A DNA stretch of 34,631 nt from Bradyrhizobiaceae bacterium (GCA_947479905.1 CANKBJ010000020.1:1-34631); one strand, 5' to 3'; counted from the first letter of the stretch, positions 16,020 through 23,941 are shown. Notes: generated by a model from the letters alone, not told the origin. Numbers and translations: made by a program.

Positions 16020-16295
16020 ATGTCAGACAGCCAAACCGACCCCCAAACCGCCGACACCCTGCCCGACCGGCTCAGCATCGATCCGCGCAGCCCCTATTTC
16101 AATGCCGAGGTTTTGCAGCGCGACGTCGGCATCCGCTTCAAGGGCGTCGAGAAAACCAATGTCGAGGAATACTGCGTCAGTGAAAACTGGGTCCGCGTCG
16201 CCGCCGGCAACGCCAAGGACCGCTTTGGCAATCCGCTGACCATCAAGCTGACCGGCACGGTCGAGCCTTATTTCAAGGACAAGAAGTCGGCTTGA
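16020..16295 (+). CDS. DUF3297 family protein
   Basis: A 91-residue protein that matches the DUF3297 pattern almost throughout: 'LPDRLSIDPRSPYFNAEVLQRDVGIRFKGVEKTNVEEYCVSENWVRV', then 'GNPLTIKLTGTVEPYF'. The family is small, cytosolic and widespread in proteobacteria, with no known activity. ATG 16020 (MSDSQT) is preferred over the in-frame ATG at 16005, because MSD- starts are usual for the family. It is followed 28 bp later by a small membrane protein gene in the same direction. Confidence 0.85.
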   Translation: MSDSQTDPQTADTLPDRLSIDPRSPYFNAEVLQRDVGIRFKGVEKTNVEEYCVSENWVRVAAGNAKDRFGNPLTIKLTGTVEPYFKDKKSA

Positions 16296-16323
16296 CCGGC
16301 CTCTGTTGCGGACCGCGACGCGG

Positions 16324-16671
16324 ATGGATGACGGCACCGCCCAGCACGAGATCGTTCGCCTGGAAGCGCGGATCGAGGCGCTGACCGAGCAACTGGCGCG
16401 CTGCGCCAAGATTTCCCTCGCTTCGAAAATCGCCATCGGCGTCGGCGCATTGTGGTTTCTCCTCGCGCTGATCGGCATCTTGCGGCTCGATGTCACCGCC
16501 TTCACCGGTACCGTCGCCGCTATGCTCGGTGGGGTCGTGCTGCTCGGCTCGAATGCCACGACCTGGGACCAGACCGACGCGGCCTTGCGCGAAGCGGAAG
16601 CCGCGCGCGCGGCGTTGATCGGGACAATGCGGTTGCGCGTGGTGGGCGACGAGGCAAGGACGTTGCATTGA
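16324..16671 (+). CDS. small membrane protein with N-terminal coiled coil
   Basis: A 115-residue protein. Residues 5-28 form a helical, probably coiled-coil stretch (AQHEIVRLEARIEALTEQLARC). Two hydrophobic helices follow at about 36-57 and 64-80 (SKIAIGVGALWFLLALIGIL; TAFTGTVAAMLGGVVLLGSN), then a charged C-terminal helix. Both ends are likely cytoplasmic. The start at 16324 (MDDGTAQ) is preferred to the in-frame ATG at 16306, but ribosome-site support for either is thin. No function is recognised. A strong palindrome starts 8 bp after the stop and may end the transcript. Confidence 0.6.
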   Translation: MDDGTAQHEIVRLEARIEALTEQLARCAKISLASKIAIGVGALWFLLALIGILRLDVTAFTGTVAAMLGGVVLLGSNATTWDQTDAALREAEAARAALIGTMRLRVVGDEARTLH

Positions 16672-16678
16672 ATACCGA

Positions 16679-16743
16679 TGTCGTCCCCGCCATAGGCGGC
16701 GCGAAGCGACGCCGTCCTTCGGACGGCTATGGCGGGGACGACA
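16679..16743. repeat. intergenic palindrome, cruciform type
   Basis: Perfect 17-bp arms (TGTCGTCCCCGCCATAG and its complement, 16679-16695 and 16727-16743) enclose a second hairpin GCCGTCC-TTC-GGACGGC. The outer sequence GTCGTCCCCGC is shared with the palindromes at 25891, 30443 and 32027. It probably acts as a transcript end for both flanks. Confidence 0.85.
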
Positions 16744-16819
16744 GTTGAGCGCAGACGCGATTCATCGCCCGTATTCTTTACCGGCCCCGGGCAGGCCGTC
16801 GCTTGATCTCGCATCCTCT

Positions 16820-17279
16820 TTGCGTCCTCTAAGAACGAGGGCGCGCGGAACGCCGGGGTCGCAACAACCCCGTAGCCTCGTGAGATGTGTTGAGTTAGTT
16901 CTCACGAGCAAGTCACCACGCAGTTGCCGGAATTCCCGGCGCTCCGCGCGCGATGTTTATAGGTTTGCTCCGCTTGACCCCCGGTGGACTGACCTTTTCA
17001 GGCTCCCTCTTGCTTTAGGGACACCTATCCACCGCTGCGGGGTTTCCGTCCGGGCGGGGTGCCTGTCTCCGCTTCAAACCTTTCGGGACTTGAAGCTTCA
17101 ACCGCAGTTTCCGCACGGATTTCCGCCCCAGTGGCGCGCGGCAGGCGCGCCGGGACCAAGCGGCTTGGACCGCTGGTGAAGTCGTTGCGCCGCATCTCCG
17201 ACGCCTCCACCAGCCACCGCTTCCCGCCCCAGCATCTGACGACGCTGATCAAACGCCCCTCGGTAGATGAGGCGGGATA
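16820..17279 (-). ncRNA. candidate large structured non-coding RNA
   Basis: No convincing protein is encoded in 16.75-17.5 kb on either strand: frames overlap one another, are rich in Arg/Ser/Pro and show no domain. The minus strand has a near-consensus promoter (separate entry), and predicted stems start right after it: CCCGCCTC with GGGGCGGG (17276-17269 / 17230-17223), AGCGG hairpin (17174-17159), GGCGCGC hairpin (17151-17133), TTGAAGC/GCTTCAA hairpin (17096-17071), a 17-bp long-range stem with one mismatch (16951-16935 / 16857-16841), and inside it a perfect 9-bp CTCGTGAGA hairpin (16908-16877). I do not recognise it as tmRNA, RNase P, SRP or 6S RNA. The 3' end is an estimate, since no U-tract was found. 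Confidence 0.45.
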
Positions 17280-17285
17280 AGATTG

Positions 17286-17314
17286 TATATAGTCCTAGGG
17301 ATTTAAACAGTCAA
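17286..17314 (-). promoter_or_regulatory. sigma-70 promoter reading into the structured region
   Basis: On the minus strand, TTGACT (17314-17309), a 17-base spacer, then TATATA (17291-17286). Spacing is optimal and both boxes differ little from consensus. The predicted start is near 17279, just at the first stem of the candidate RNA. Confidence 0.6.
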
Positions 17315-17356
17315 GAGGGATTTTGACTAATAACCCTTCGCCAATCCGCCCGCTTC

Positions 17357-17437
17357 GTAGGGTGGCGCTGAGCGAAGCGAAGCCCACCACCTTGGCCAAT
17401 GGTGGGCTCGGCGCAAACGCGCCTTAGCCCACCCTAC
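17357..17437. repeat. 81-bp palindromic repeat
   Basis: Outer arms GTAGGGTGG / CCACCCTAC (17357-17365, 17429-17437) enclose an inner hairpin AGCCCACCA / TGGTGGGCT (17381-17389, 17400-17408). This 'GTAGGGTGG...CCACCCTAC' design resembles dispersed intergenic repeats known from many proteobacterial genomes. It lies 65 bp upstream of the APH-like gene. Confidence 0.8.
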
Positions 17438-17502
17438 AAAACTGTCGTGCCGGGCGAGCGTGCGAAAGTACGGCGACGACAGATACCCGCTATGGTGCCG
17501 CC

Positions 17503-18300
17503 ATGAATGTCTCCGCCGAAGCCCTCGCCCGCGAATTGCTGATGAAACACGACGGCGCCGGCGCGGGCGCCATCGCGCTGCGGCGGGTGACGACCGGCAT
17601 GAGCGACGCCGCCGTGTTCCGCGCCAGGCAAAAGGGCCGCGTGCCGCGCTATGTGAAGGTGGCGTTCGACGCCGCCGCCATCGCCTTGCGCGAGGAAATC
17701 GCGCGCACGCAATGGCTGTCCAAGCGCGGCATCGCCGTGCCGCCTGTGCTGCGGGTCGCGGATCGCGACGACGGCACGGCGGTGCTGATGGCGGCCATCG
17801 CCGGCGTTCCCGCCGACGTCAGCACGCTTGCGACAGCGCGGCTGATCGCGGCGCTGGCGCAAGCCGTCAAAGCCTTGCACGCGCTACCGCCGGCCAATTG
17901 CCCGTTCGACGAAACGCTCGCCGCGCGGCTCAACCGGGCGCAAGCCGCCATCGACGCCGGCGAAATCGACCCGGCCGAGTTCGAGCCACACAACCGGGAC
18001 ACAGCGCCCGCCGACCTGCTGCGGCGCCTGCGCGCCGCGCCGCCGCATGAAAACCCGACCGTCGTGCATGGCGACCTGACGCTCGGCAATATCATCGTCG
18101 ATGACAACGGCGCATGCGGCTTTATCGACTGCGGCAATGCCGGCCGCGCCGACCGCTATACCGATCTGGCGCTGCTGCATGCCGACATCGTCGCGCATCG
18201 GGGGGAGAAGGCCGGCGCGGAGTTCCTCGCCGCCTGCGGCATCACGCATTGGGACGCGGCCAAGGCGCAGTATTTCCTCGACCTCTATGAGCTTTTTTAA
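17503..18300 (+). CDS. aminoglycoside 3'-phosphotransferase-like kinase
   Basis: A 265-residue protein of the APH family, with the length and layout of APH(3') enzymes. The N-lobe carries 'TTGMSDAAVFRARQKGRVPRYVKVAF', with the ATP-binding lysine in YVKV. The C-lobe has the Brenner motif VVHGDLTLGNIIVDD with the catalytic Asp in HGD and the metal-binding Asn. It is followed by GFIDCGNAGRADRYTDLALL, whose Asp-x-Gly replaces the kinase DFG; the last motif is nearly word for word that of APH(3'). It could inactivate kanamycin-type drugs by ATP-dependent phosphorylation. Chromosomal, high-GC copies without mobile elements nearby often have other or silent roles, so resistance is inference. The start is the ATG at 17503; no clear ribosome site was seen. 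Confidence 0.8.
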   Translation: MNVSAEALARELLMKHDGAGAGAIALRRVTTGMSDAAVFRARQKGRVPRYVKVAFDAAAIALREEIARTQWLSKRGIAVPPVLRVADRDDGTAVLMAAIAGVPADVSTLATARLIAALAQAVKALHALPPANCPFDETLAARLNRAQAAIDAGEIDPAEFEPHNRDTAPADLLRRLRAAPPHENPTVVHGDLTLGNIIVDDNGACGFIDCGNAGRADRYTDLALLHADIVAHRGEKAGAEFLAACGITHWDAAKAQYFLDLYELF

Positions 18301-18449
18301 GCGGCGGGAAACGCCCCGACATCAACGATTTAATGCGCGGAACCCGGCATTTCCGGCAGATCCACTAAAATTCTAACGATCCCGAAGGGGCTGTTTTAAG
18401 GGGTCCCACGGCAGACTGACCCCAGGGATCAGACGTGTGGAGGTTTTTC

Positions 18450-18671
18450 GTGAACAAGATTTTCGTCAAGAACGGCGATTGGGACAAGGCGCGGTCCGAG
18501 CTGGGCGCCCAGCTCGAAGCGAGAAAGAACGCCTTCGACGCAAAGCTGGAGGCGGTCTTCGCACCGGTCCGCAAGGACGCCGCCGACGCGGCTCAGCCGT
18601 CGAAGACCAATGTGCCGCAGAACAAACAGTCCAACGGATTGCTTTTGTCGCGCTCGCGCATGCGCGGCTGA
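18450..18671 (+). CDS. small hypothetical protein
   Basis: A 73-residue product with a GTG start at 18450, chosen because TGGAGG (18438-18443) lies six bases ahead. It reads MNKIFVKNGDWDKARSELG, then a helical, Lys/Ala/Glu-rich middle (AQLEARKNAFDAKLEAVFAPVRKDAADAAQ), and a polar end. It has no signal peptide and no membrane segment. Likely a small cytosolic helical protein. No family is recognised; the ribosome site is the main support. Confidence 0.45.
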   Translation: MNKIFVKNGDWDKARSELGAQLEARKNAFDAKLEAVFAPVRKDAADAAQPSKTNVPQNKQSNGLLLSRSRMRG

Positions 18672-18728
18672 ACGGCGGCGGTTGCCGAATATCACGCCCG
18701 GCGCGCCGCGCGGGGACGACGGCTACCC

Positions 18729-21515
18729 CTACTCCGCCGCCTCGCTGCGCGGCACGGCCTTCTCGACCTTGGCGGCGCAGAACTTGAACTCCGGAATCTT
18801 GCCGAACGGATCGAGCGCCGGGTTGGTCAGGATGTTGGCCGCCGCTTCGACGTAAGCAAACGGAATGAACACCACGCCGTCCGGAATGGCATCGTCCTGC
18901 CGCGATTGCAGCTCGACCTCGCCGCGCCGCGTCGACACCTTCACCATATCGCCGGGCTGGATGCCGAGCTTTTGAATCGTGCCGCGCGACAATTGCGCGA
19001 TCGCCGACGGCTCGAGCGCGTCGAGTACCTTGGTGCGGCGGGTCATCGAGCCGGTGTGCCAATGCTCCAGCTGGCGGCCGGTGGAGAGGATGAACGGATA
19101 GTCGAGATCCGGCACTTCGTTCGGCGGCTGCAACTTGGTCGCAACAAGCTTGGCGAAACCGCCCGGACGCGGGAAGCCATCCTCGAACACGACGTCGCGG
19201 CCGGGAATGTCCGGTCCGGCGGTCGGATAGGTGACCGCGCTTTCACGTTCGACGCGGTCCCATGAAATGTTGGCGAGCGCCGGCATCATCGACGCCATTT
19301 CGGTGAACACTTCGCCGACATGCTTGTAGGTCCAGCCGCAGCCCATGCGGTTGGCGATGTCCTGGATGATCCACAGATCCTGGCGCGTATCGCCCGGCAG
19401 CGGCAGAGCCTGACGGCCCATCTGCACCTGACGATTGGTGTTGGTGACGGTACCATCCTTTTCCGGCCAGCCGGATGCGGGGAGAACGACGTCGGCATAC
19501 ATCGCGGTCTCGGTGAGGAAGAGGTCCTGCACGACGAGATGTTCGAGATGCGCCAGAGCCTGGCGCGCGTGGTTGAGATCGGGATCCGACATCGCCGGGT
19601 TTTCGCCCTCGACATACATGCCCTTGATCTCGTTGGCGTGCACCGCGTCCATGATCTCGACGACGGTCTTGCCGCGCTTCGGCGGCAGCTTGACGCCCCA
19701 CTTGGCTTCATAGAGCGCGCGGATTTCCGGATTTTCCACCGACTTGTAATCGGGAAAGAACATCGGGATGAGGCCGGCGTCGGACGCGCCCTGCACGTTG
19801 TTCTGGCCGCGCAGCGGATGCAGGCCGGTGCCGGGACGGCCGATCTGGCCGGTGATGAGCGCCAGCGCGATCAGGCAGCGCGCATTGTCGGTGCCGTGCG
19901 TATGCTGCGACACGCCCATGCCCCAGAAGATGATCGACGACTCGGCGCGAGCATAGGCGCGGGCGACTTCGCGCAAGGTGTCGGCGGGGATGCCGCAGAT
20001 CGGCTCCATTTCCTCCGGCGTAAAGTCCTTGATGTTTTCCGCCCACGCCTCGAAGCCTTCGACGTAAGTCTGGATATATTGCTGGTCGTACAGCTTTTCC
20101 TCGACGATGACGTTGAGCATGGCGTTGAGCATCGCCACGTCGGTGCCGTTCTTGAACTGCATCATCTTCCAGGCGTGGCGCTTCAGCGCTTGGCCGCGCG
20201 GGTCCATGACGACGAGCTTGGAGCCCTTCTTCGCCGCCTGCTTGAAGAAGGTGGCGGCGACCGGATGGTTCTCGGTCGGGTTGGCGCCGATGACGATGAT
20301 CAGTTCCGAGTTCTTCACCTCGTTGAAGGTCGCGGTGACCGCCGCCGAACCGACGCCTTCGAGCAGCGCCGACACCGACGAGGCGTGGCACAGCCGCGTG
20401 CAGTGATCGACATTGTTGGTGCCGAAGCCAGTACGGATCAGCTTCTGGAACAGATAGGCTTCCTCGTTCGAGCCCTTCGCCGAACCGAAACCGGCCAAAG
20501 CATCCGGGCCGTCGCGGTCGCGAATCTTGACGAGACCTGAGGCGGCGCGATCGAGCGCCTCTTCCCAGGTCGCTTCGCGGAAATGCGTCCACGGATTGGC
20601 CGGGTCGATCTCCTCGTGCGCGACCTTCGGCACACCTTCCTTGCGAATCATCGGCTTCAACAGGCGCTGCGGATTGGTCACATAGTCGAAACCGAAGCGG
20701 CCCTTGACGCAAAGGCGGTTCTCATTGGCCGGACCGTTGCGGCCGGTGACGGCGACGATTCTGTCGTTCTTGATCTGATAAGTGAGTTGGCAGCCGACGC
20801 CGCAATAGGGGCAGACCGAGTCGACGGTGCGGTCGGGCTTGCCGAGATAGACGTTGTTGTCGTCGACCATGGTCGCCGGCATCAAGGCGCCGGTCGGACA
20901 GGCCTGCACGCATTCGCCGCAGGCGACGCAGGTGGACGCGCCCATCGGGTCGTCGAAATCGAACACGATCTTTTCGAGATGGCCACGCCCGGCCATGCCG
21001 ATGACGTCGTTGACCTGGACTTCGCGGCAGGCGCGCACGCAGAGATTACATTGAATGCAGGCGTCGAGATTGACCGCCATGGCCGGATGCGAGCGATCCG
21101 GCGCCGGCACCGCGACGGCTTCGCGCTTGGGGAAGCGGCCGGCCTCGACGTTCTGCCGCTTGGCGGTTTTCCAGAATTCGGAATCTGTGTCGTGCGCGAC
21201 TTCCATCGCCGGCTGGTCGGTGACCAGCAGTTCGGCGACCATCTTGCGCGCGGTCTTGGCGCGATGGCTATCGGTGGTCACCTTCATGCCCGGATTGGGC
21301 GTGCGGATGCAGGAAGCGGCGAGCACGCGCTCGCCTTCAATCTCGACCATGCAGACGCGGCAATTGCCGTCGGCGCGGTAGCCGGGCTTGGGCGAATAGC
21401 ACAGATGCGGCAGCTTGATGTCGAGCCTTCGCGCGGCGCGGAAAATCGATTCACCCTCGCGGATGTCGATCTCGCGGTCGTCGATGAAGAAGGTTTTGGG
21501 TTGCTGATCGCTCAT
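18729..21515 (-). CDS. fdhA: NAD-dependent formate dehydrogenase, alpha (Mo/W) subunit
   Basis: A 928-residue catalytic subunit that oxidises formate to CO2 at a bis-pterin Mo or W centre. Order of parts: a [2Fe-2S] domain (Cys39, Cys52, Cys55, Cys69); a two-[4Fe-4S] ferredoxin domain (CIQCNLCVRAC about 153-163, CVACGECVQAC about 196-206); the proximal [4Fe-4S] motif CPYCGVGC (235-242) with Cys269; then the DMSO-reductase-type core. The metal ligand should be Cys376, followed by His377 (CTRLCHASS), so no selenocysteine is needed. This matches FdsA / Methylobacterium Fdh1A. Electrons leave through FdhB to NAD+. GAGGA sits ahead of the ATG. The start overlaps the stop of the inserted DUF559 gene (ATGA). 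No fdsC/fdhD or fdsD is seen downstream. Confidence 0.95.
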   Translation of the reverse strand: MSDQQPKTFFIDDREIDIREGESIFRAARRLDIKLPHLCYSPKPGYRADGNCRVCMVEIEGERVLAASCIRTPNPGMKVTTDSHRAKTARKMVAELLVTDQPAMEVAHDTDSEFWKTAKRQNVEAGRFPKREAVAVPAPDRSHPAMAVNLDACIQCNLCVRACREVQVNDVIGMAGRGHLEKIVFDFDDPMGASTCVACGECVQACPTGALMPATMVDDNNVYLGKPDRTVDSVCPYCGVGCQLTYQIKNDRIVAVTGRNGPANENRLCVKGRFGFDYVTNPQRLLKPMIRKEGVPKVAHEEIDPANPWTHFREATWEEALDRAASGLVKIRDRDGPDALAGFGSAKGSNEEAYLFQKLIRTGFGTNNVDHCTRLCHASSVSALLEGVGSAAVTATFNEVKNSELIIVIGANPTENHPVAATFFKQAAKKGSKLVVMDPRGQALKRHAWKMMQFKNGTDVAMLNAMLNVIVEEKLYDQQYIQTYVEGFEAWAENIKDFTPEEMEPICGIPADTLREVARAYARAESSIIFWGMGVSQHTHGTDNARCLIALALITGQIGRPGTGLHPLRGQNNVQGASDAGLIPMFFPDYKSVENPEIRALYEAKWGVKLPPKRGKTVVEIMDAVHANEIKGMYVEGENPAMSDPDLNHARQALAHLEHLVVQDLFLTETAMYADVVLPASGWPEKDGTVTNTNRQVQMGRQALPLPGDTRQDLWIIQDIANRMGCGWTYKHVGEVFTEMASMMPALANISWDRVERESAVTYPTAGPDIPGRDVVFEDGFPRPGGFAKLVATKLQPPNEVPDLDYPFILSTGRQLEHWHTGSMTRRTKVLDALEPSAIAQLSRGTIQKLGIQPGDMVKVSTRRGEVELQSRQDDAIPDGVVFIPFAYVEAAANILTNPALDPFGKIPEFKFCAAKVEKAVPRSEAAE

Positions 21516-21958
21516 GGAGTAACATCCTCGCGGCTTGCGCCGGCCTGTTCCCCTCCCCCTTGTGGGGAGGGGTTAGGGGTGGGGTCTTTCACGAGCGCGC
21601 TGCTTTCGCGCGCTGCCGACAAAATCGCTTCGCCGACCGAAGTTGGCGATTTCAGAACTTCGTTGTTCCAGAAACGCAGAACTCGATAGCCCTGCGATTC
21701 GAGCCATGCTGTGCGCTTGACGTCGTAAGCTTTCCGTTCGGTTGCATGCTGCGAGCCGTCGAGCTCAACAACAAGCTTTCCCGCGAGCCAAGCGAAATCG
21801 GCGATATAGCTGCCAATCGGCGTTTGACGGCGAAAGTGCAAGCCGAGCGGCTTCAATGACCGCAATAAATACCAAAGCTTCTTTTCGGCATCTGTTGGCT
21901 GACGGCGCAAACTCTGCGCCTGCCCTCGCGTTCGCATTGTAATCCCACTGTGCGGCAT
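21512..21958 (-). CDS. DUF559 (Vsr/MTES_1575-like) endonuclease-fold protein inside an inverted-repeat cassette
   Basis: A 148-residue protein with the DUF559 pattern: 'RRQPTDAEKKLWYLLRSLKPLGLHFRRQTPIGSYIADFAWLAGKLVVELDGSQH', then YRVLRFWNNEVL. Asp54, Glu65 and Asp67 are candidates for the PD-(D/E)xK-type metal site. The start ATG at 21958 has GGAG upstream; ATG 21937 is an alternative. Domain sequence ends near residue 120. The remaining tail (KDPTPNPSPQGGGEQ and on) is a translation of the flanking repeat and native leader, and the stop overlaps the fdhA start as ATGA. It sits between fdhB and fdhA, which are adjacent in the usual operon, so it looks inserted. DUF559 proteins are presumed nucleases; no activity is established here. 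Confidence 0.8.
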   Translation of the reverse strand: MPHSGITMRTRGQAQSLRRQPTDAEKKLWYLLRSLKPLGLHFRRQTPIGSYIADFAWLAGKLVVELDGSQHATERKAYDVKRTAWLESQGYRVLRFWNNEVLKSPTSVGEAILSAARESSALVKDPTPNPSPQGGGEQAGASREDVTP

Positions 21959-22027
21959 AAGCTTTCGCTCCAGACCCCACCCCGGCGCGCAGACGCGCGC
22001 CACCCCTCCCCACAAGGGGGAGGGGAA
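21548..22027. mobile_element. inverted-repeat-bounded DUF559 cassette in the formate dehydrogenase operon
   Basis: Left end 21550-21587 and right end 21972-22025 are inverted copies of one another: a 24-base palindromic block (CCCCTCCCC...GGGGAGGGGT) plus 12 bases GGGGTGGGGTCT. They differ only in the insert between these blocks: two bases TA on the left and an 18-base GGCGCGC hairpin on the right. Two further bases (TT/AA) extend the repeat outward. The DUF559 gene fills the inside. Without the cassette fdhB and fdhA would be about 60 bp apart. No target-site duplication is obvious. Mobility is inference. Confidence 0.6.
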
Positions 22028-22053
22028 AGGCAGCGCCTGCCTTGCCAAATGTA

Positions 22054-23790
22054 TCACCACTTCCCCATCGGTTTCGTCAGTTCCTCGGGGAAGTATTTCA
22101 GAACGCTCAAAAGCGGGTTCGGCGCGGCCTGGCCGAGGCCGCAGATCGAGGCGTCGCGCATCAGTGCGGCCAACTCGTTCAGCAGCTCGACGTTCCACGG
22201 ACCCTGCGCCATCAGCTTGACGGCTTTCTCGGTGCCGGCGCGGCACGGCGTACACTGGCCGCAGGACTCGTCCTCGAAGAACTTCAGGAGATTGAGCGCC
22301 ACCGCCTTCATGTCGTCCTTGTCGGATAAGATGACAACGGCGTGCGAACCGACAAAACCGCCATGCGGCTCGAAGGTGCCGAAGTCCATCGGCAGATCGG
22401 CCATGTTGGGCGCGAAGATACCGCCGGACGCGCCGCCGGGCAGGAAGCCCTTCAGCGTGTGGCCGTCGAGCATGCCGCCGGAAAATTCGTTGATCAGTTC
22501 ATTGATGGTGACGCCGGCCGGCGCCTGCTTGACGCCGGGATTTTTGACGCGGCCGGAGACCGAATAGCTGCGGAAGCCCTTCTTGTCGCGGCGGCCCTGC
22601 TTGATGAACCAGTCCGGGCCGCGCTCGACCAGATCGCGGATCCAGTAAAGCGTCTCGACGTTCTGCTCGAGGGTCGGCCGGCCGAACAGGCCGACCTGCG
22701 CCAGATAAGGCGGGCGATGACGCGGCAGACCGCGTTTTCCCTCGATCGATTCGATCATCGCCGATTCTTCGCCGCAGATATAAGCGCCGGCGCCGCGGCG
22801 CAGATGAATCTTGGTGTGCGGCATCAGGCCGGCTTTTTCGGCCTTGGTGATTTCTTCCGCCAGCATCAGGCGAATTTCCGGATATTCGTCGCGGACATAA
22901 AGATAAGTGTCGGCGGCTTCGACCACGTAGGCGGCGAGCAACATGCCTTCGATGAAGCGATGCGGATCGATTTCAAGGTAATAGCGGTCCTTGAAGGTGC
23001 CGGGCTCGCCCTCGTCGCAGTTGACGGCGAACAGACGCGGCGCGGGCTCAGCGCGCACAAGCGTCCACTTGCGGCCGGTCGGGAAGCCGGCGCCGCCGAG
23101 GCCACGCAGGCCGGCGTCGCTGACGATCTTGATGAGTTCGTCGCGCGTGCGTTTGCCGGCGAGAACATCCTTGAGCAGCGCATAGCCGCCGGCCTTTTGA
23201 TAGGCGGCGAAATCAGTCGCCGGATGCCAGGCATGCGCGTGCGGCTCGGCTTTCGCCGCGGCGGTAAGATTGTCGACCGTGGCGTGGAAGGTCTGCACAT
23301 GGCCGACGGCGGCGACCGGCGCACGGTCGCAGGCGCCCATGCACGGCGCGCGCACGACGCGCACATCCTTGCCGAGCGCGCCCGGCAGCGTTGCCAATAG
23401 CTTCTCGGCCCCCGCCATCGCGCAGGACAATGAATCGCAGACGCGAATGGTGACAGGCGGCGGCGCGGGGCCGTCCTTCACCACATCGAAATGCGCGTAG
23501 AAGGTGGCTACTTCGTAAACCTCGGCTTGCGCCATCTTCATTTCAAAGGCGAGCGCGGCCAGATGGGCTGCGGAGATGTGGCCGTAATGATCCTGGATGA
23601 GATGCAGATGTTCGATCAGGAGATCGCGGCGGCGCGGCCGGTCGGTGAGCAGCGCCTGAACGTCGCCAAGCGCGGCCGGGTCGATCTGGCGGCCCTTCGG
23701 CGTGCGCCCGGACTTGCGCCGGCCGGCGCCCTTGCCTTTGCCGCCACCATGTCCGTTACCGCCGTTTTGCGGCGGATTGTGCATGTTCAT
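22054..23790 (-). CDS. fdhB: formate dehydrogenase beta subunit, fused NuoE/NuoF-like (diaphorase)
   Basis: A 578-residue fusion. After a Gly/Lys-rich leader (1-35), a NuoE/FdsG-like thioredoxin-fold domain spans about 40-180 with [2Fe-2S] ligands Cys118, Cys123, Cys150 and Cys154. A NuoF/FdsB-like domain follows: GLRGLGGAGFPTGRKW (229-242) binds FMN, NCDEGEPGTFKDR (257-269) and the GAGAYICGEE region bind NAD, and CGQCTPC (510-516) with Cys550 holds a [4Fe-4S] cluster. It passes electrons from the alpha subunit to NAD+. The fused layout is that of Methylobacterium Fdh1B, not of separate FdsG and FdsB. The ATG at 23790 has AGGGAGA upstream and is preferred to 23868. It is first in the operon; the LysR gene is divergent. 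Confidence 0.94.
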   Translation of the reverse strand: MNMHNPPQNGGNGHGGGKGKGAGRRKSGRTPKGRQIDPAALGDVQALLTDRPRRRDLLIEHLHLIQDHYGHISAAHLAALAFEMKMAQAEVYEVATFYAHFDVVKDGPAPPPVTIRVCDSLSCAMAGAEKLLATLPGALGKDVRVVRAPCMGACDRAPVAAVGHVQTFHATVDNLTAAAKAEPHAHAWHPATDFAAYQKAGGYALLKDVLAGKRTRDELIKIVSDAGLRGLGGAGFPTGRKWTLVRAEPAPRLFAVNCDEGEPGTFKDRYYLEIDPHRFIEGMLLAAYVVEAADTYLYVRDEYPEIRLMLAEEITKAEKAGLMPHTKIHLRRGAGAYICGEESAMIESIEGKRGLPRHRPPYLAQVGLFGRPTLEQNVETLYWIRDLVERGPDWFIKQGRRDKKGFRSYSVSGRVKNPGVKQAPAGVTINELINEFSGGMLDGHTLKGFLPGGASGGIFAPNMADLPMDFGTFEPHGGFVGSHAVVILSDKDDMKAVALNLLKFFEDESCGQCTPCRAGTEKAVKLMAQGPWNVELLNELAALMRDASICGLGQAAPNPLLSVLKYFPEELTKPMGKW

Positions 23791-23859
23791 CGCATTCTCC
23801 CTCAGGCTTCTTTTTGGGACCGTTCCAGACAAGGCGCAATCCCGTGCTCCGCATGGGTT

Positions 23860-23876
23860 GATAGACAAAAGCTATC
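23860..23876. promoter_or_regulatory. LysR-type dyad near fdhB
   Basis: GATAG-ACAAAAG-CTATC, a perfect 5-bp dyad with a 7-base centre that extends to TTGATAG...CTATCAA (23858-23878). It lies 70 bp upstream of fdhB. Same arm spacing and near-identical arms as the dyad at 23942. Confidence 0.65.
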
Positions 23877-23941
23877 AATGATAATGTGATTGGTGCCCAA
23901 TTTTTGCCCAACGAAGCTTCGGTACTTCCAGCCAAGCCTCT

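Noticed and set aside
16745-17179. 144-codon open frame (+) and 73-75-codon frames on both strands in the structured region
   Set aside because: Overlapping frames on both strands with low-complexity Arg/Ser/Pro composition, no ribosome site and strong inverted repeats; explained better by a structured RNA or repeat.
16820-17279. tmRNA, RNase P RNA or group II intron as identity of the structured region
   Set aside because: No tag-peptide frame, no RNase P core blocks, no intron-encoded protein or GTGCG-type 5' end recognised.
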